Shown piece after piece: positions 8,422 to 17,370 of a DNA stretch of 64,000 nucleotides. This DNA comes from Flavobacterium sp. UBA7665 (GTDB lineage Bacteria; Bacteroidota; Bacteroidia; Flavobacteriales; Flavobacteriaceae): NCBI GenBank assembly GCA_002483285.1, contig DLHP01000043.1, positions 132,262-196,261 on the forward strand, read 5' to 3'. Numbering within the stretch: the first letter of the stretch is position 1; every line of letters starts with the position of its first letter. Position numbers and translations under genes: made by a program. Below the pieces are notes generated by a model that did not search any database, was not told the DNA's origin, and saw only the letters and a list, made by a program, of their open reading frames with translations.

Positions 8422-9780
8422 ATGCAACTGTACAACACTTTGAGCGCAGAAGAAAGAGCCGTCATGATTGATGACGCCGGAAAACAACGACTTACGTTGT
8501 CTTTCTACGCTTATGCGCAAATCGAAAACCCCACCCAATTCAGAAACGAATTATTCCTGGCCTGGAACCCGCTTGAGGTTTTAGGAAGGATTTACGTCGC
8601 CCATGAAGGCATCAACGCGCAATTGTCCTTGCCGGCCGACCATTTTTACGCGTTCAAGGATACCATCGAGCAATACGATTTCATGCGTGGCATCAGGCTC
8701 AACATTGCCGTAGAGCACGACGATTTTTCGTTCCTCAAACTCACCATAAAAGTGCGCGATAAGATTGTTGCCGATGGGCTCAACGATGATTCGTTCGACC
8801 CGACTAACATCGGAATCCATTTAAAAGCCAAGGATTTCAACGACTTGCTCGAAGATCCAAACACGATCGTCGTAGACATGCGCAACCACTACGAAAGCGA
8901 AATCGGTCACTTCACCAATGCCATCAAACCCGACGTGGACACTTTCCGCGAAAGCCTGCCCATCATAGAAGAGCAACTTGCCGAGCACAAACAAGACAAA
9001 AAATTATTGATGTATTGCACGGGCGGCATCCGTTGTGAAAAAGCTTCGGCCTATTTCAAACACAAAGGATTTGAGAATGTGTACCAACTCGAAGGCGGCA
9101 TCATAGAATACACGCGCCAGGTCAAAGCCGAAGGACTGCAAAGCAAATTCATCGGCAAGAATTTCGTTTTTGACCACCGCCTCGGCGAACGCATCACAGA
9201 CGATATCGTCTCGAACTGCCACCAATGCGGCCAACCCTGCGACGTGCATACCAATTGCGCCAACGAAGGTTGCCATTTGCTGTTCATCCAATGTGAGGAT
9301 TGCGCCACTGCGATGGAAGGCTGTTGTTCTACTGCCTGTGTTGATGTCATCCATCTACCCGAAGAAGAGCAGAAAGCCATCCGCCGCGGCATCAAAAACG
9401 GCAACAAAATTTTCAAGAAAGGCAAGTCGGAAGTACTGACTTTTAAGAATGCCGCTTCCGGTGTGGTTGGAACGGCAGTTTCTACGCTCGAAAAAAGAAC
9501 CAAAGTACAAGAGCCGAAAATCCAAAAAGTATTGATTGGGAAAGGAATCCATTATTTCCCAAAAGCCCAAATCGGGCAGTTTTATATTGAATCGGGCGAA
9601 ATCAAAACCGGCGATCAAATCCTGATCAAAGGCGTTACAACTGGCGAGCAAACCATGACTTTGGCCGAGCTGTTCGTCAATGACGCACCATCGGCTATAG
9701 CCACAACCGGACAGACGGTCTCTTTCAAATTACCATTCCGCATCCGACTTTCAGACAAATTGTACAAAATCGTATCCTGA
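8422..9780 (+). CDS. trhO: tRNA uridine(34) hydroxylase TrhO with an added C-terminal domain
   Basis: TrhO (YceA, UPF0176) makes 5-hydroxyuridine at position 34 of tRNA in an oxygen-dependent reaction. The 452-residue protein has the N-terminal ferredoxin-like domain (~20-130, with HEGINAQLSLP), a rhodanese domain (~140-245) with catalytic loop CTGGIRCEK (Cys199), and the Cys-rich segment (CHQCGQPCDVHTNC, CCSTAC; ~270-320). E. coli TrhO is about 350 residues. Here residues 369-452 form an extra module that matches the C terminus of the next gene product, TrhP, without gaps (52 of 84 identical by my count). Its stop overlaps the trhP start by one base, so they are coupled. The TrhO call is secure; the role of the tail is unknown. 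Confidence 0.95.
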   Translation: MQLYNTLSAEERAVMIDDAGKQRLTLSFYAYAQIENPTQFRNELFLAWNPLEVLGRIYVAHEGINAQLSLPADHFYAFKDTIEQYDFMRGIRLNIAVEHDDFSFLKLTIKVRDKIVADGLNDDSFDPTNIGIHLKAKDFNDLLEDPNTIVVDMRNHYESEIGHFTNAIKPDVDTFRESLPIIEEQLAEHKQDKKLLMYCTGGIRCEKASAYFKHKGFENVYQLEGGIIEYTRQVKAEGLQSKFIGKNFVFDHRLGERITDDIVSNCHQCGQPCDVHTNCANEGCHLLFIQCEDCATAMEGCCSTACVDVIHLPEEEQKAIRRGIKNGNKIFKKGKSEVLTFKNAASGVVGTAVSTLEKRTKVQEPKIQKVLIGKGIHYFPKAQIGQFYIESGEIKTGDQILIKGVTTGEQTMTLAELFVNDAPSAIATTGQTVSFKLPFRIRLSDKLYKIVS

Positions 9781-11021
9781 TGACAGCCAACAATAGAATA
9801 GAGCTCATGGCACCTGCGGGTGACTTTGAGTCGCTTCAGGCCGCGATAGACAATGGCGCCGATTCGGTTTATTTTGGGGTAGAACAACTCAATATGCGCG
9901 CGCGCTCGACAGTTAATTTCACCATCGCCGATTTGCCAGAGATTGCCCGTCGTTGCGGAAGTAAACACATCCGTACCTACCTCACGCTCAATACAATCAT
10001 TTACGACCATGACCTTTCGGTGGTGAAAACCTTGCTCACCAAAGCAAAGGATGCCAACATTACCGCTGTCATCGCATCCGACCAAGCCGTCATCGCGATG
10101 GCGCGCCAACTTGGGATAGAAGTGCATATTTCTACACAACTCAACATCACCAACATCGAAACCATTCGGTTTTACAGCCTGTTTGCCGACACCATGGTTT
10201 TGAGCCGTGAACTCAGTCTCCGCCAGGTCAAGAGCATCACCGAGCAGATCATCCGCGAGGAAATCAAAGGCCCAAACGGAAATTTGGTGGAGATTGAAAT
10301 CTTTGGCCACGGCGCACTGTGCATGGCCGTTTCTGGCAAATGTTACCTGAGTTTGCATTCGCACAATTCGTCGGCGAACCGTGGTGCCTGTAAGCAGAAT
10401 TGCCGCAAAAAATACACCGTCATCGACCAGGAAAGCGGTTTTGAGATTGAGGTGGACAACGAATACCTGATGTCGCCCAAAGATTTGTGTACGCTTGATT
10501 TCCTGGACCAAGTCATCGATTCGGGCATCCAGATTTTAAAAATAGAAGGCCGTGGCCGCGCACCAGAATACGTCGCGACCGTCGTGAAAACTTACCGCGA
10601 CGCCATTGACAGTTATTACGACGGTAGCTTTTCTAAAGAAAAAGTTGTCATTTGGATGGAAACGCTCGCCACCGTTTACAACCGCGGATTTTGGTCGGGC
10701 TATTATCTGGGTCAAGAACTCGGCGAATGGAGCGCCGTTCCCGGTTCGTTGGCCACGCAGAAAAAAGTGTATGTGGGCAAAGGCACGCATTATTTCCCAA
10801 AAGCGAATATCGGGCAATTTAAAATTGAAGCCTACGACATCAAGGCCGGCGACAAAATCCTGATTACAGGCCCTAATACCGGCGCGCAGGAGTTGGTCAT
10901 CGATGAAATGTTTGTCAATGACCAGGTTTGTGACAAAGCGACCAAAGGCGATCACTGTACCTTGAAGCTGCCGTTTCGCATCCGACTTTCTGATAAACTT
11001 TACAAAATCGTCGAGGCCTGA
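9780..11021 (+). CDS. trhP: Peptidase U32-family tRNA hydroxylation protein TrhP
   Basis: TrhP (YegQ-type U32 family) makes the same 5-hydroxyuridine as TrhO by an oxygen-independent route that needs prephenate and Fe-S cluster assembly. The 413-residue protein begins with the U32 signature (ELMAPAGDFESLQAAIDNGADSVYFG) and has the four-Cys region HGALCMAVSGKCYLS...RGACKQNCRKKY expected for an Fe-S cluster. The U32 C-terminal beta domain occupies residues ~329-413 and is nearly the same module as the TrhO tail. The start overlaps the trhO stop and the stop overlaps the ferredoxin start, giving a three-gene coupled operon. TrhP rather than another U32 member is supported by the trhO neighbour. 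Confidence 0.92.
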   Translation: MTANNRIELMAPAGDFESLQAAIDNGADSVYFGVEQLNMRARSTVNFTIADLPEIARRCGSKHIRTYLTLNTIIYDHDLSVVKTLLTKAKDANITAVIASDQAVIAMARQLGIEVHISTQLNITNIETIRFYSLFADTMVLSRELSLRQVKSITEQIIREEIKGPNGNLVEIEIFGHGALCMAVSGKCYLSLHSHNSSANRGACKQNCRKKYTVIDQESGFEIEVDNEYLMSPKDLCTLDFLDQVIDSGIQILKIEGRGRAPEYVATVVKTYRDAIDSYYDGSFSKEKVVIWMETLATVYNRGFWSGYYLGQELGEWSAVPGSLATQKKVYVGKGTHYFPKANIGQFKIEAYDIKAGDKILITGPNTGAQELVIDEMFVNDQVCDKATKGDHCTLKLPFRIRLSDKLYKIVEA

Positions 11022-11251
11022 TGCTGATCATTACGCTGCAACGCGACAAATGTATCGGCTGCAACTACTGCGTGGAGATGTCGCCCGAACTGTTTAGGAT
11101 GTCTAAGAAAGACGGCAAATCGGTGCTGTTGCAATCGCGCGATGCCAAAGGTTTTTTTACTTTGAAATCGCACGACCACGCCTTAACAGCAAACGCCGAA
11201 TTGGCCGCCAAAGCTTGTCCGGTGAAAATCATTTCGATAAAAGAAACCTGA
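11021..11251 (+). CDS. Small ferredoxin, single 4Fe-4S type
   Basis: A 76-residue protein with CIGCNYCVEMSPELF near the N terminus and one distal Cys in AAKACPVKII. This is the CxxCxxC...CP layout of monocluster 4Fe-4S ferredoxins. Its ATG overlaps the trhP stop by one base, so it is made together with TrhO and TrhP. It is likely an electron carrier for the U32 enzyme or for building its cluster; that is inference from position. A terminator follows 30 bases downstream, so the operon ends here. Confidence 0.92.
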   Translation: MLIITLQRDKCIGCNYCVEMSPELFRMSKKDGKSVLLQSRDAKGFFTLKSHDHALTANAELAAKACPVKIISIKET

Positions 11252-11281
11252 TGCTCAAGACGGATGTCTAACAACGAAATC

Positions 11282-11315
11282 AAAGGCGTTTTCTGCATAG
11301 GGAACGCCTTTTCTG
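11282..11315 (+). terminator. Terminator after the trhO-trhP-ferredoxin operon
   Basis: Stem AAAGGCGTT (11282-11290) / AACGCCTTT (11303-11311), 9 bp perfect, followed by T-rich sequence. Confidence 0.8.
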
Positions 11316-11349
11316 CGTCGAAAGTATGCGCTTTTGGGATGTCGCACCA

Positions 11350-11381
11350 TTGTATCTTTCATATAAAAAATACTATCTTTA
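11350..11381 (+). promoter_or_regulatory. Likely promoter of the ricT-gldH-pbp1A operon
   Basis: TTG (11350-11352), 21 bases, then TATCTTTA (11374-11381), a 7/8 match to the Bacteroidetes -7 box TAnnTTTG. It is about 50 bases upstream of the ricT start and follows the terminator of the previous operon. Confidence 0.5.
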
Positions 11382-11432
11382 CGCACGAAACGTTTTAAGA
11401 ACTTAAGCTGCAAACGCGGCACTAGATATATC

Positions 11433-12911
11433 ATGGCATGTACAAGTTGCTCAACTTCTGATGGCGGTGCGCCTAAGGGTTGTAAAAATAATGGGACCTG
11501 CGGCACCGATAGCTGCAACAAACTGACGATTTTTGACTGGCTTTCTAATATGGCCTTGCCCACAGGTGAAGCGCCATTTGATTGTATTGAGGTACGATTT
11601 AAGAATGGACGCAAGGAGTTTTATCGCAACGTCGAGAAACTCACCTTAAGCATTGGTGACATTGTGGCCACCGAAGCATCTCCGGGACACGACATCGGGA
11701 TTGTCACCCTAACCGGTGAACTCGTCAAAATCCAAATGAAGAAAAAAGGGGCGAATCATTTAAGCAATGAGGTTCCAAAAGTGTATAGGAAAGCGTCGCA
11801 AAAAGACATCGACATCTGGTCTAATGCGCGGGATAAGGAAGAACCGATGAAAGTGCGCGCGCGTGAACTCGCCATTGCGCACAAGCTTGAAATGAAGATT
11901 TCGGACATTGAATTCCAGGGCGACGGATCAAAAGCCACGTTTTACTACACGGCCAATGATCGTATCGATTTTCGTTTGCTAATCAAGGATTTCGCTAAAG
12001 AATTCTCGACCAGGATTGAAATGAAGCAGGTTGGTTTTCGTCAGGAAGCTGCTCGCTTGGGCGGAATCGGCTCGTGCGGACGCGAATTGTGCTGCTCCAC
12101 CTGGCTCACCGATTTTAGGAGTGTGAATACTTCGGCGGCGCGTTACCAGCAGTTGTCGCTCAATCCGCAGAAATTGGCCGGCCAATGCGGCAAACTCAAG
12201 TGCTGCCTCAACTACGAACTGGACACCTACATGGATGCTTTGCAGGGTTTCCCTGATTTCGACACCAAACTGATGACCGAGAAAGGCACCGCAGTCTGCC
12301 AGAAACAAGACATTTTCAAAGGCTTGATGTGGTTTGCCTATACCGACAATTACGCCAATTGGCATTTGCTCAAGATAGAACAGGTCAAAGAAATCATGGC
12401 CGAGAACAAACTCAAAAACAAGGTTTCATCGCTTGAAGATTACGCGGTAGAAACCGTTGCAGAACCCGAACAGCATTTCAACAATGCCATGGGCCAGGAA
12501 AGCCTCACGCGTTTTGACCAGCCTAAGAAAAAAAACAAGAAAAAGAAACGCAAACCGGGTGAAGGTGTTGCTACTGGCAGCGATCAGCCGGTAAGACCCA
12601 ACGCCAATCTGATCCAGCCCAAAGGCACGGTGAATGCGCCCGAACGCCAGGCCAATCCCAACCAGTCCAGAGGCAACCAACCTCGAGGAAATCAGCCAAG
12701 AGGGACAGCCGAACCAGGCGCTGCTGCACGGAGCAATGATCCAAGTGTACCCAATGCCGCTGGAAATCGCGGTCCGGCAGAATCAGGAGCTAACGCAGAT
12801 CGCACCCGAGGCGGAGCCGAACAGGGCGGAGCCAAACCCAATAACCCCAACCGAAATAGAAACAGAAACAGACCAAACAACAACAGAGACAGAAATGAAC
12901 CTAAGAAGTAG
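11433..12911 (+). CDS. ricT: PSP1/RicT (YaaT) family protein with low-complexity tail
   Basis: RicT is part of the Ric complex, which in Bacillus controls RNA maturation and decay with RNase Y and carries Fe-S clusters. The 492-residue protein has a Cys-rich N terminus (MACTSCSTSDGG...CGTDSCNKL, 7 Cys), then a PSP1 core (~60-300) with the typical RLGGIGSCGRELCCSTWL and GQCGKLKCCLNYELD motifs. From residue ~365 the chain is low complexity: a lysine run, then Gly/Arg/Asn/Pro-rich repeats (NQPRGNQPRG, NRNRNRNRP). Basic RG/RN-rich tails often bind RNA. The last 17 bases overlap gldH. In Bacteroidetes this gene regularly precedes gldH. Confidence 0.9.
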   Translation: MACTSCSTSDGGAPKGCKNNGTCGTDSCNKLTIFDWLSNMALPTGEAPFDCIEVRFKNGRKEFYRNVEKLTLSIGDIVATEASPGHDIGIVTLTGELVKIQMKKKGANHLSNEVPKVYRKASQKDIDIWSNARDKEEPMKVRARELAIAHKLEMKISDIEFQGDGSKATFYYTANDRIDFRLLIKDFAKEFSTRIEMKQVGFRQEAARLGGIGSCGRELCCSTWLTDFRSVNTSAARYQQLSLNPQKLAGQCGKLKCCLNYELDTYMDALQGFPDFDTKLMTEKGTAVCQKQDIFKGLMWFAYTDNYANWHLLKIEQVKEIMAENKLKNKVSSLEDYAVETVAEPEQHFNNAMGQESLTRFDQPKKKNKKKKRKPGEGVATGSDQPVRPNANLIQPKGTVNAPERQANPNQSRGNQPRGNQPRGTAEPGAAARSNDPSVPNAAGNRGPAESGANADRTRGGAEQGGAKPNNPNRNRNRNRPNNNRDRNEPKK

Positions 12912-13377
12912 TTTGCTCCTTTTCGCGATCGCGGTGGCACTGGTGTCCTGCGACAAGAAGAGGGTTTTTGACGAATACCACGCCGTGGGAAAAAGCTGGA
13001 ACAAAGACAGTGTGGTGCGTTTTGAGTTGCCAAAACTGGACACTAAAAAACAATACAACCTGTTTTTAAACATCCGTGACAATAGTGATTATCCGTACAA
13101 CAATTTGTTTGTGATTGTTTCGATGGAAGGGCCTGACAAGGTCACCAAAGTTGACACGCTCGAATACCAAATGGCCAATCCCGACGGTTCACTTTTGGGC
13201 GACGGTTTTACCGATGTCAAAGACAACAAACTCGTTTACAAAGAAAAGATGACCTTTAAAGACGGGCTTTACAAGGTAAACATCAGGCAAGCGGTTCGCC
13301 AAACCGGAAAGGTCGTGGGCGTACAAAAATTAGACGGCATCACCGAGGTAGGTTTTAGAATAGAAAAAACAGATTAG
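12895..13377 (+). CDS. gldH: Gliding motility lipoprotein GldH
   Basis: A 160-residue lipoprotein needed for gliding motility in Flavobacterium. The signal peptide ends in a lipobox (LLFAIAVALVSC, Cys19), followed by DKKRVFDEYHAVGKSW, the conserved start of GldH. The ATG at 12895 is chosen because it gives a proper lipoprotein signal. Further in-frame codons upstream only read through the ricT tail in another frame. It overlaps ricT by 17 bases and precedes pbp1A by 2 bases, so the three genes form one operon. Confidence 0.92.
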   Translation: MNLRSSLLLFAIAVALVSCDKKRVFDEYHAVGKSWNKDSVVRFELPKLDTKKQYNLFLNIRDNSDYPYNNLFVIVSMEGPDKVTKVDTLEYQMANPDGSLLGDGFTDVKDNKLVYKEKMTFKDGLYKVNIRQAVRQTGKVVGVQKLDGITEVGFRIEKTD

Positions 13378-13379
13378 CC

Positions 13380-15674
13380 ATGGCAGTTCAAAAAAATCAA
13401 TCAGAAAAAGACATCAAATATTACCGCAATAAATTCTGGCGCATTTTCCTTTACGGATTGGCCGGAATTTTTCTTTTTTTCATCCTGGCCTCCTGGGGCG
13501 TTTTTGGCGCGATGCCTTCGTTTGAAGACCTTGAGAATCCCGACTCCAACCTGGCCACAGAGATTATTTCCTCAGACGGCGTGACGCTGGGTAAATTCTA
13601 CAACGAGAACCGCACGATGGTCAAATACTCGGACCTTCCCAAACATTTGGTAGATGCCCTGGTAGCCACCGAAGACGAACGTTTCTATGAACACTCAGGG
13701 ATTGACGGCCGCGGAACCATGCGTGCCGCCTTAAGCCTCGGAACCAGCGGCGGCGCCAGTACACTCACCCAACAGTTGGCCAAATTGCTATTCCATGGCG
13801 AAGGTTCTAAATTCTTCTTGTTGCGGATCGTGCAAAAAGCCAAAGAATGGATCATTGCCATCCGTCTCGAAAGGCAATACACCAAAAATGAAATCATTGC
13901 CATGTACCTCAATAAGGCCGATTTCGTGAATACAGCGGTGGGCATCCGCTCGGCAGCAAACGTTTATTTTGGCAAGGAACCGCGCGACCTTACTATTGAA
14001 GAAAGCGCGATGCTCGTGGGCATGCTCAAAAACCCGTCGCTTTTCAATCCCGTAAAAAGGCTGGAGAAAGTGACTAAACGCCGCAACGTGGTGTTAAAAC
14101 AAATGGAGAAAAACGGTTTCCTCAACGAGCAGACCAAACTCGCACTCGAGAAAAAACCCATCGTGCTCAACTTTCACCCTGAAAGCCACACCGACGGAAT
14201 CGCGACCTATTTTCGCGAATACCTGCGTGACTTCATGAAGAAATGGACCAAAGACAATAAAAAAGCCGACGGATCAGAATACGACGTTTACAAAGACGGG
14301 CTCAAAATCTATGTGACGATTGATTCGCGCATGCAGCAATACGCCGAAGAAGCCGTCGCCCAACACCTTGAAAACCTGCAACAGGAACTCGACAGCGAGA
14401 AGAAAACCAATAAGAATGCGCCTTTCGTAAGGCTCAATGACGGAGAAATCCAAAAATTGATGATGCAGGCCATGAAAAATTCGGACCGTTGGAAAGAAAT
14501 GGCCGCGCAGGACAAAAGCGAAAGCGACATTATCAAATCGTTTGGCATCAAGACCAAAATGAAAATCTTTACCTGGAAAGGCGAAAAAGACACCGTGATG
14601 ACCCCAACCGATTCGATCCGTTATTACAAAGGATTCCTGCAATCGGGCGTGATGGCCATGGAACCTTCTACCGGACACATCAAAGTGTGGGTGGGTGGCG
14701 ACAACTACAAATATTTCCAATACGATCACGTTGGGCAAGGCGCAAGACAGGTAGGTTCAACGTTCAAACCGTTCGTTTACGCCACGGCGATTGAACAGCT
14801 CAATATGTCGCCTTGTGATTCGATCATCGATTCGCCGTTTACCATCCCAAAAGGAAGACACAACGTCACCGAAACCTGGACACCACAGAACTCCAACGGA
14901 GAATACCGCGGCATGGTTACTCTCAAAAAAGCGCTTGCCTTATCGATCAATACGGTATCGGCCAAACTCATAGACAAAACCGGGCCTGAGGCCGTGGTAG
15001 AACTCACGCACAAACTCGGTGTGAAATCAGAAATTCCTGCGCAACCGTCAATCGCGTTGGGTGCCGTAGAAATCACGGTGCAGGATATGGTGGCCGCTTA
15101 CAGCACCTTTGCCAACGAAGGGGTTTACATGAAGCCACAGTTCATCTCGAGAATCGAAGACAAAAACGGCGTGGTGATTTACGAACCGTCACCCGAATCA
15201 CACGACGTACTCAACAAAGACATCGCGTTTGCGGTAATCAAGCTGCTTGAGGGCGTTACCGAAAGTGGCTCGGGCGCGCGTTTGCGTACGCAAGGCGGCG
15301 GCCATGGCTACAATCGGGTTTCTGGTTATCCGTATATGTTCACCAACCCGATTGCGGGCAAAACCGGAACTACGCAAAACCAATCAGACGGTTGGTTCAT
15401 GGGTATGGTGCCCAACTTATGCACCGGTGTTTGGGTGGGCTGCGAAGACCGCTCGGCGCGTTTCAAGGGCATCACGTATGGCCAAGGCGCAACGGCCGCG
15501 CTTCCGATCTGGGGAATCTTTATGAAAAAATGTTACGCCGATAAGACGCTCAATGTTTCTAAATCTGATTTTGAACGACCCAAAAATCTGTCGATTAAGG
15601 TGGATTGCTGGGTTCCGGTAAAAGATACGACGGAAACCGAATTTGAGCAGAATACGGATGAATTTGAATTGTAG
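13380..15674 (+). CDS. Penicillin-binding protein 1A, bifunctional transglycosylase/transpeptidase
   Basis: A 764-residue class A PBP that polymerises and cross-links peptidoglycan. One N-terminal membrane helix (~22-42) is followed by a GT51 transglycosylase domain with EDERFYEHSGIDGRG (~98-112) and GGASTLTQQLAKLL. The transpeptidase domain has SxxK as STFK (Ser460), a middle SIN motif (LSINTVSAK) and KTG at Lys661 (AGKTGTTQNQSDGWF). Length and order match the family. It starts 2 bases after gldH. A repeat element rather than an obvious terminator follows it. Confidence 0.95.
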   Translation: MAVQKNQSEKDIKYYRNKFWRIFLYGLAGIFLFFILASWGVFGAMPSFEDLENPDSNLATEIISSDGVTLGKFYNENRTMVKYSDLPKHLVDALVATEDERFYEHSGIDGRGTMRAALSLGTSGGASTLTQQLAKLLFHGEGSKFFLLRIVQKAKEWIIAIRLERQYTKNEIIAMYLNKADFVNTAVGIRSAANVYFGKEPRDLTIEESAMLVGMLKNPSLFNPVKRLEKVTKRRNVVLKQMEKNGFLNEQTKLALEKKPIVLNFHPESHTDGIATYFREYLRDFMKKWTKDNKKADGSEYDVYKDGLKIYVTIDSRMQQYAEEAVAQHLENLQQELDSEKKTNKNAPFVRLNDGEIQKLMMQAMKNSDRWKEMAAQDKSESDIIKSFGIKTKMKIFTWKGEKDTVMTPTDSIRYYKGFLQSGVMAMEPSTGHIKVWVGGDNYKYFQYDHVGQGARQVGSTFKPFVYATAIEQLNMSPCDSIIDSPFTIPKGRHNVTETWTPQNSNGEYRGMVTLKKALALSINTVSAKLIDKTGPEAVVELTHKLGVKSEIPAQPSIALGAVEITVQDMVAAYSTFANEGVYMKPQFISRIEDKNGVVIYEPSPESHDVLNKDIAFAVIKLLEGVTESGSGARLRTQGGGHGYNRVSGYPYMFTNPIAGKTGTTQNQSDGWFMGMVPNLCTGVWVGCEDRSARFKGITYGQGATAALPIWGIFMKKCYADKTLNVSKSDFERPKNLSIKVDCWVPVKDTTETEFEQNTDEFEL

Positions 15675-15784
15675 ATAAAGTCGACCCGAGGCGCAGCCGA
15701 ACGGTATGAAGCGCAGCGGAATAAAAGTTAAAAGTTGAAAGTGGGACGAAAGCCTCTTTTGATATTTGACATTCGAGCGACTGC

Positions 15785-15930
15785 GTTAGGGATAACAGCG
15801 GAAATCCTTTTTTAAATGGCCTGAAGCAGGACCGAGCGTTAAAAAATAGTGCTGTGAACTATTTTAGCGAATGGGCCAGCAGGCGTGCTGGAAATTTAAA
15901 AAAGATTGCAGCGGATAGCCCGACGCGAGG
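15785..15930 (+). repeat. Dispersed structured intergenic element, copy 3 (type A, long)
   Basis: Begins GCGTTAGGGATAACAGCGG and ends GATTGCAGCGGATAGCCCGAC. The outer stem is ATCCTTTTTTAAAT (15803-15816) against ATTTAAAAAAGAT (15893-15905). Inside is a second hairpin, AAAATAGT / ACTATTTT, and a GGCC...GGGCC pair. It fills most of the 284 bases between pbp1A and scoA. Translation through it in the scoA frame gives a spurious 35-residue extension, which fixes the scoA start at 15959. Confidence 0.78.
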
Positions 15931-15958
15931 AACGAAGCGGAACGCCCAACTAAATATT

Positions 15959-16657
15959 ATGATCAACAAAAAAGTAAACTCTGTACAGGAAGCGCTCGCG
16001 GGAATCGAGGACGGCATGACCATCATGCTCGGTGGATTCGGGCTTTGTGGCATTCCAGAGAATTCGATTGCCGAACTTGTAAAAAAAGATGTCACCAATT
16101 TGACCTGCATTTCCAACAATGCCGGTGTGGATGATTTTGGCCTTGGATTGCTCCTGCAAAAACGCCAAATTAAAAAAATGATTTCGTCTTATGTAGGCGA
16201 GAATGCAGAATTTGAACGCCAGATGCTCTCGGGCGAACTTGAGGTAGAACTTACCCCGCAAGGCACACTCGCCGAAAAATGTCGCGCCGCACAAGCCGGA
16301 ATCCCAGCGTTTTTTACGCCTGCGGGTTTTGGAACCGAAGTGGCCGAAGGCAAGGAAGCACGCGAATTCAACGGCAAGATGCACATTTTAGAACACGCTT
16401 ACAAAGCCGATTTCGCGATTGTCAAAGCCTGGAAAGGCGATGAAGCCGGAAACCTGATTTTTAAAGGAACTGCACGCAATTTCAACGCGCCAATGGCCGG
16501 TGCCGGAAAAATTACGATTGCCGAAGTGGAGGAATTGTTGCCTGTGGGCAGCCTCGACCCAAACCAAATCCACATTCCGGGGATTTTGGTGCAGCGGATT
16601 TTTAAAGGAGAAAAATTTGAAAAGAGAATTGAGCAACGAACCGTTAGAAAAAGATAA
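15959..16657 (+). CDS. scoA: Succinyl-CoA:3-ketoacid CoA-transferase, subunit A
   Basis: Subunit A of the enzyme that moves CoA from succinyl-CoA to acetoacetate (ketone body or branched-chain amino acid breakdown). The 232-residue protein starts with [34 protein letters not shown], the typical CoA-transferase family I start, and has [17 protein letters not shown]. The ATG at 15959 is preferred because the frame upstream only reads the repeat element. The scoB gene starts 2 bases after its stop, so the two subunits are made together. Confidence 0.95.
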   Translation: MINKKVNSVQEALAGIEDGMTIMLGGFGLCGIPENSIAELVKKDVTNLTCISNNAGVDDFGLGLLLQKRQIKKMISSYVGENAEFERQMLSGELEVELTPQGTLAEKCRAAQAGIPAFFTPAGFGTEVAEGKEAREFNGKMHILEHAYKADFAIVKAWKGDEAGNLIFKGTARNFNAPMAGAGKITIAEVEELLPVGSLDPNQIHIPGILVQRIFKGEKFEKRIEQRTVRKR

Positions 16658-16659
16658 TT

Positions 16660-17316
16660 ATGCTCGGTAAAGAAGAAATCGCGAAACGCATCGCACAAGA
16701 AGTCCAAGACGGATACTATGTAAACCTGGGTATTGGAATCCCAACGCTCGTGGCCAATTATGTCCGCACTGATATCGCCGTGGAATTTCAAAGCGAAAAT
16801 GGTGTGCTCGGCATGGGACCTTTCCCTTTTGAGGGCGAAGAAGATGCCGACATCATCAACGCCGGAAAACAAACCATCACCACGTTGCCCGGAGCGAGTT
16901 TCTTTGACTCGGCTTTTAGCTTTGGGATGATCCGCAGCCAACACGTAGACCTTACAATCCTGGGCGCGATGGAAGTGGCCGAAAACGGCGACATTGCCAA
17001 CTGGAAAATCCCAGGGAAAATGGTCAAAGGCATGGGCGGCGCGATGGATTTGGTGGCTTCGGCCGAAAATATCATTGTGGCCATGATGCACGTGAACAAA
17101 GCCGGCGAATCTAAAATCCTTAAAAAATGTACTTTGCCGCTAACCGGTGTAGGCTGCGTGAAAAAGGTCGTGACCGAACTCGCCGTGATGGAAATTACAC
17201 CCAAGGGTTTCAAACTGCTTGAACGCGCACCGGGTGTTTCGGTAGCACATATTATCGCATCGACGGAGGCCGAGTTGATTATTGAAGGGGAAATCCCGGA
17301 GATGAAAATCGGATAA
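16660..17316 (+). CDS. scoB: Succinyl-CoA:3-ketoacid CoA-transferase, subunit B
   Basis: The 218-residue catalytic subunit, with the conserved YVNLGIGIPTLVANYV start and the SENGVLGMGPFP motif that holds the catalytic glutamate (the Glu that forms the CoA thioester). It pairs with scoA directly upstream. A strong bidirectional terminator lies 16 bases after the stop. Confidence 0.96.
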   Translation: MLGKEEIAKRIAQEVQDGYYVNLGIGIPTLVANYVRTDIAVEFQSENGVLGMGPFPFEGEEDADIINAGKQTITTLPGASFFDSAFSFGMIRSQHVDLTILGAMEVAENGDIANWKIPGKMVKGMGGAMDLVASAENIIVAMMHVNKAGESKILKKCTLPLTGVGCVKKVVTELAVMEITPKGFKLLERAPGVSVAHIIASTEAELIIEGEIPEMKIG

Positions 17317-17332
17317 ATTCAAAATCCATAAA

Positions 17333-17370
17333 AAAAGCCGCAACTGTATAGATTGCGGCTTTTCTTTTTT
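17333..17370. terminator. Bidirectional terminator between scoB and the DUF1569 gene
   Basis: Perfect 11-bp stem AAAAGCCGCAA (17333-17343) / TTGCGGCTTTT (17353-17363) with T-rich sequence on the plus side and an A run on the other side, so it can serve both convergent genes. Confidence 0.88.

Noticed and set aside
9615..10511. 298-codon minus-strand open frame across trhO/trhP
   Set aside because: It covers the antisense of two well-supported genes and shows no recognisable motif.
15854..15958. N-terminal 35-codon extension of scoA
   Set aside because: It is read from the structured repeat element, not conserved in the enzyme family.
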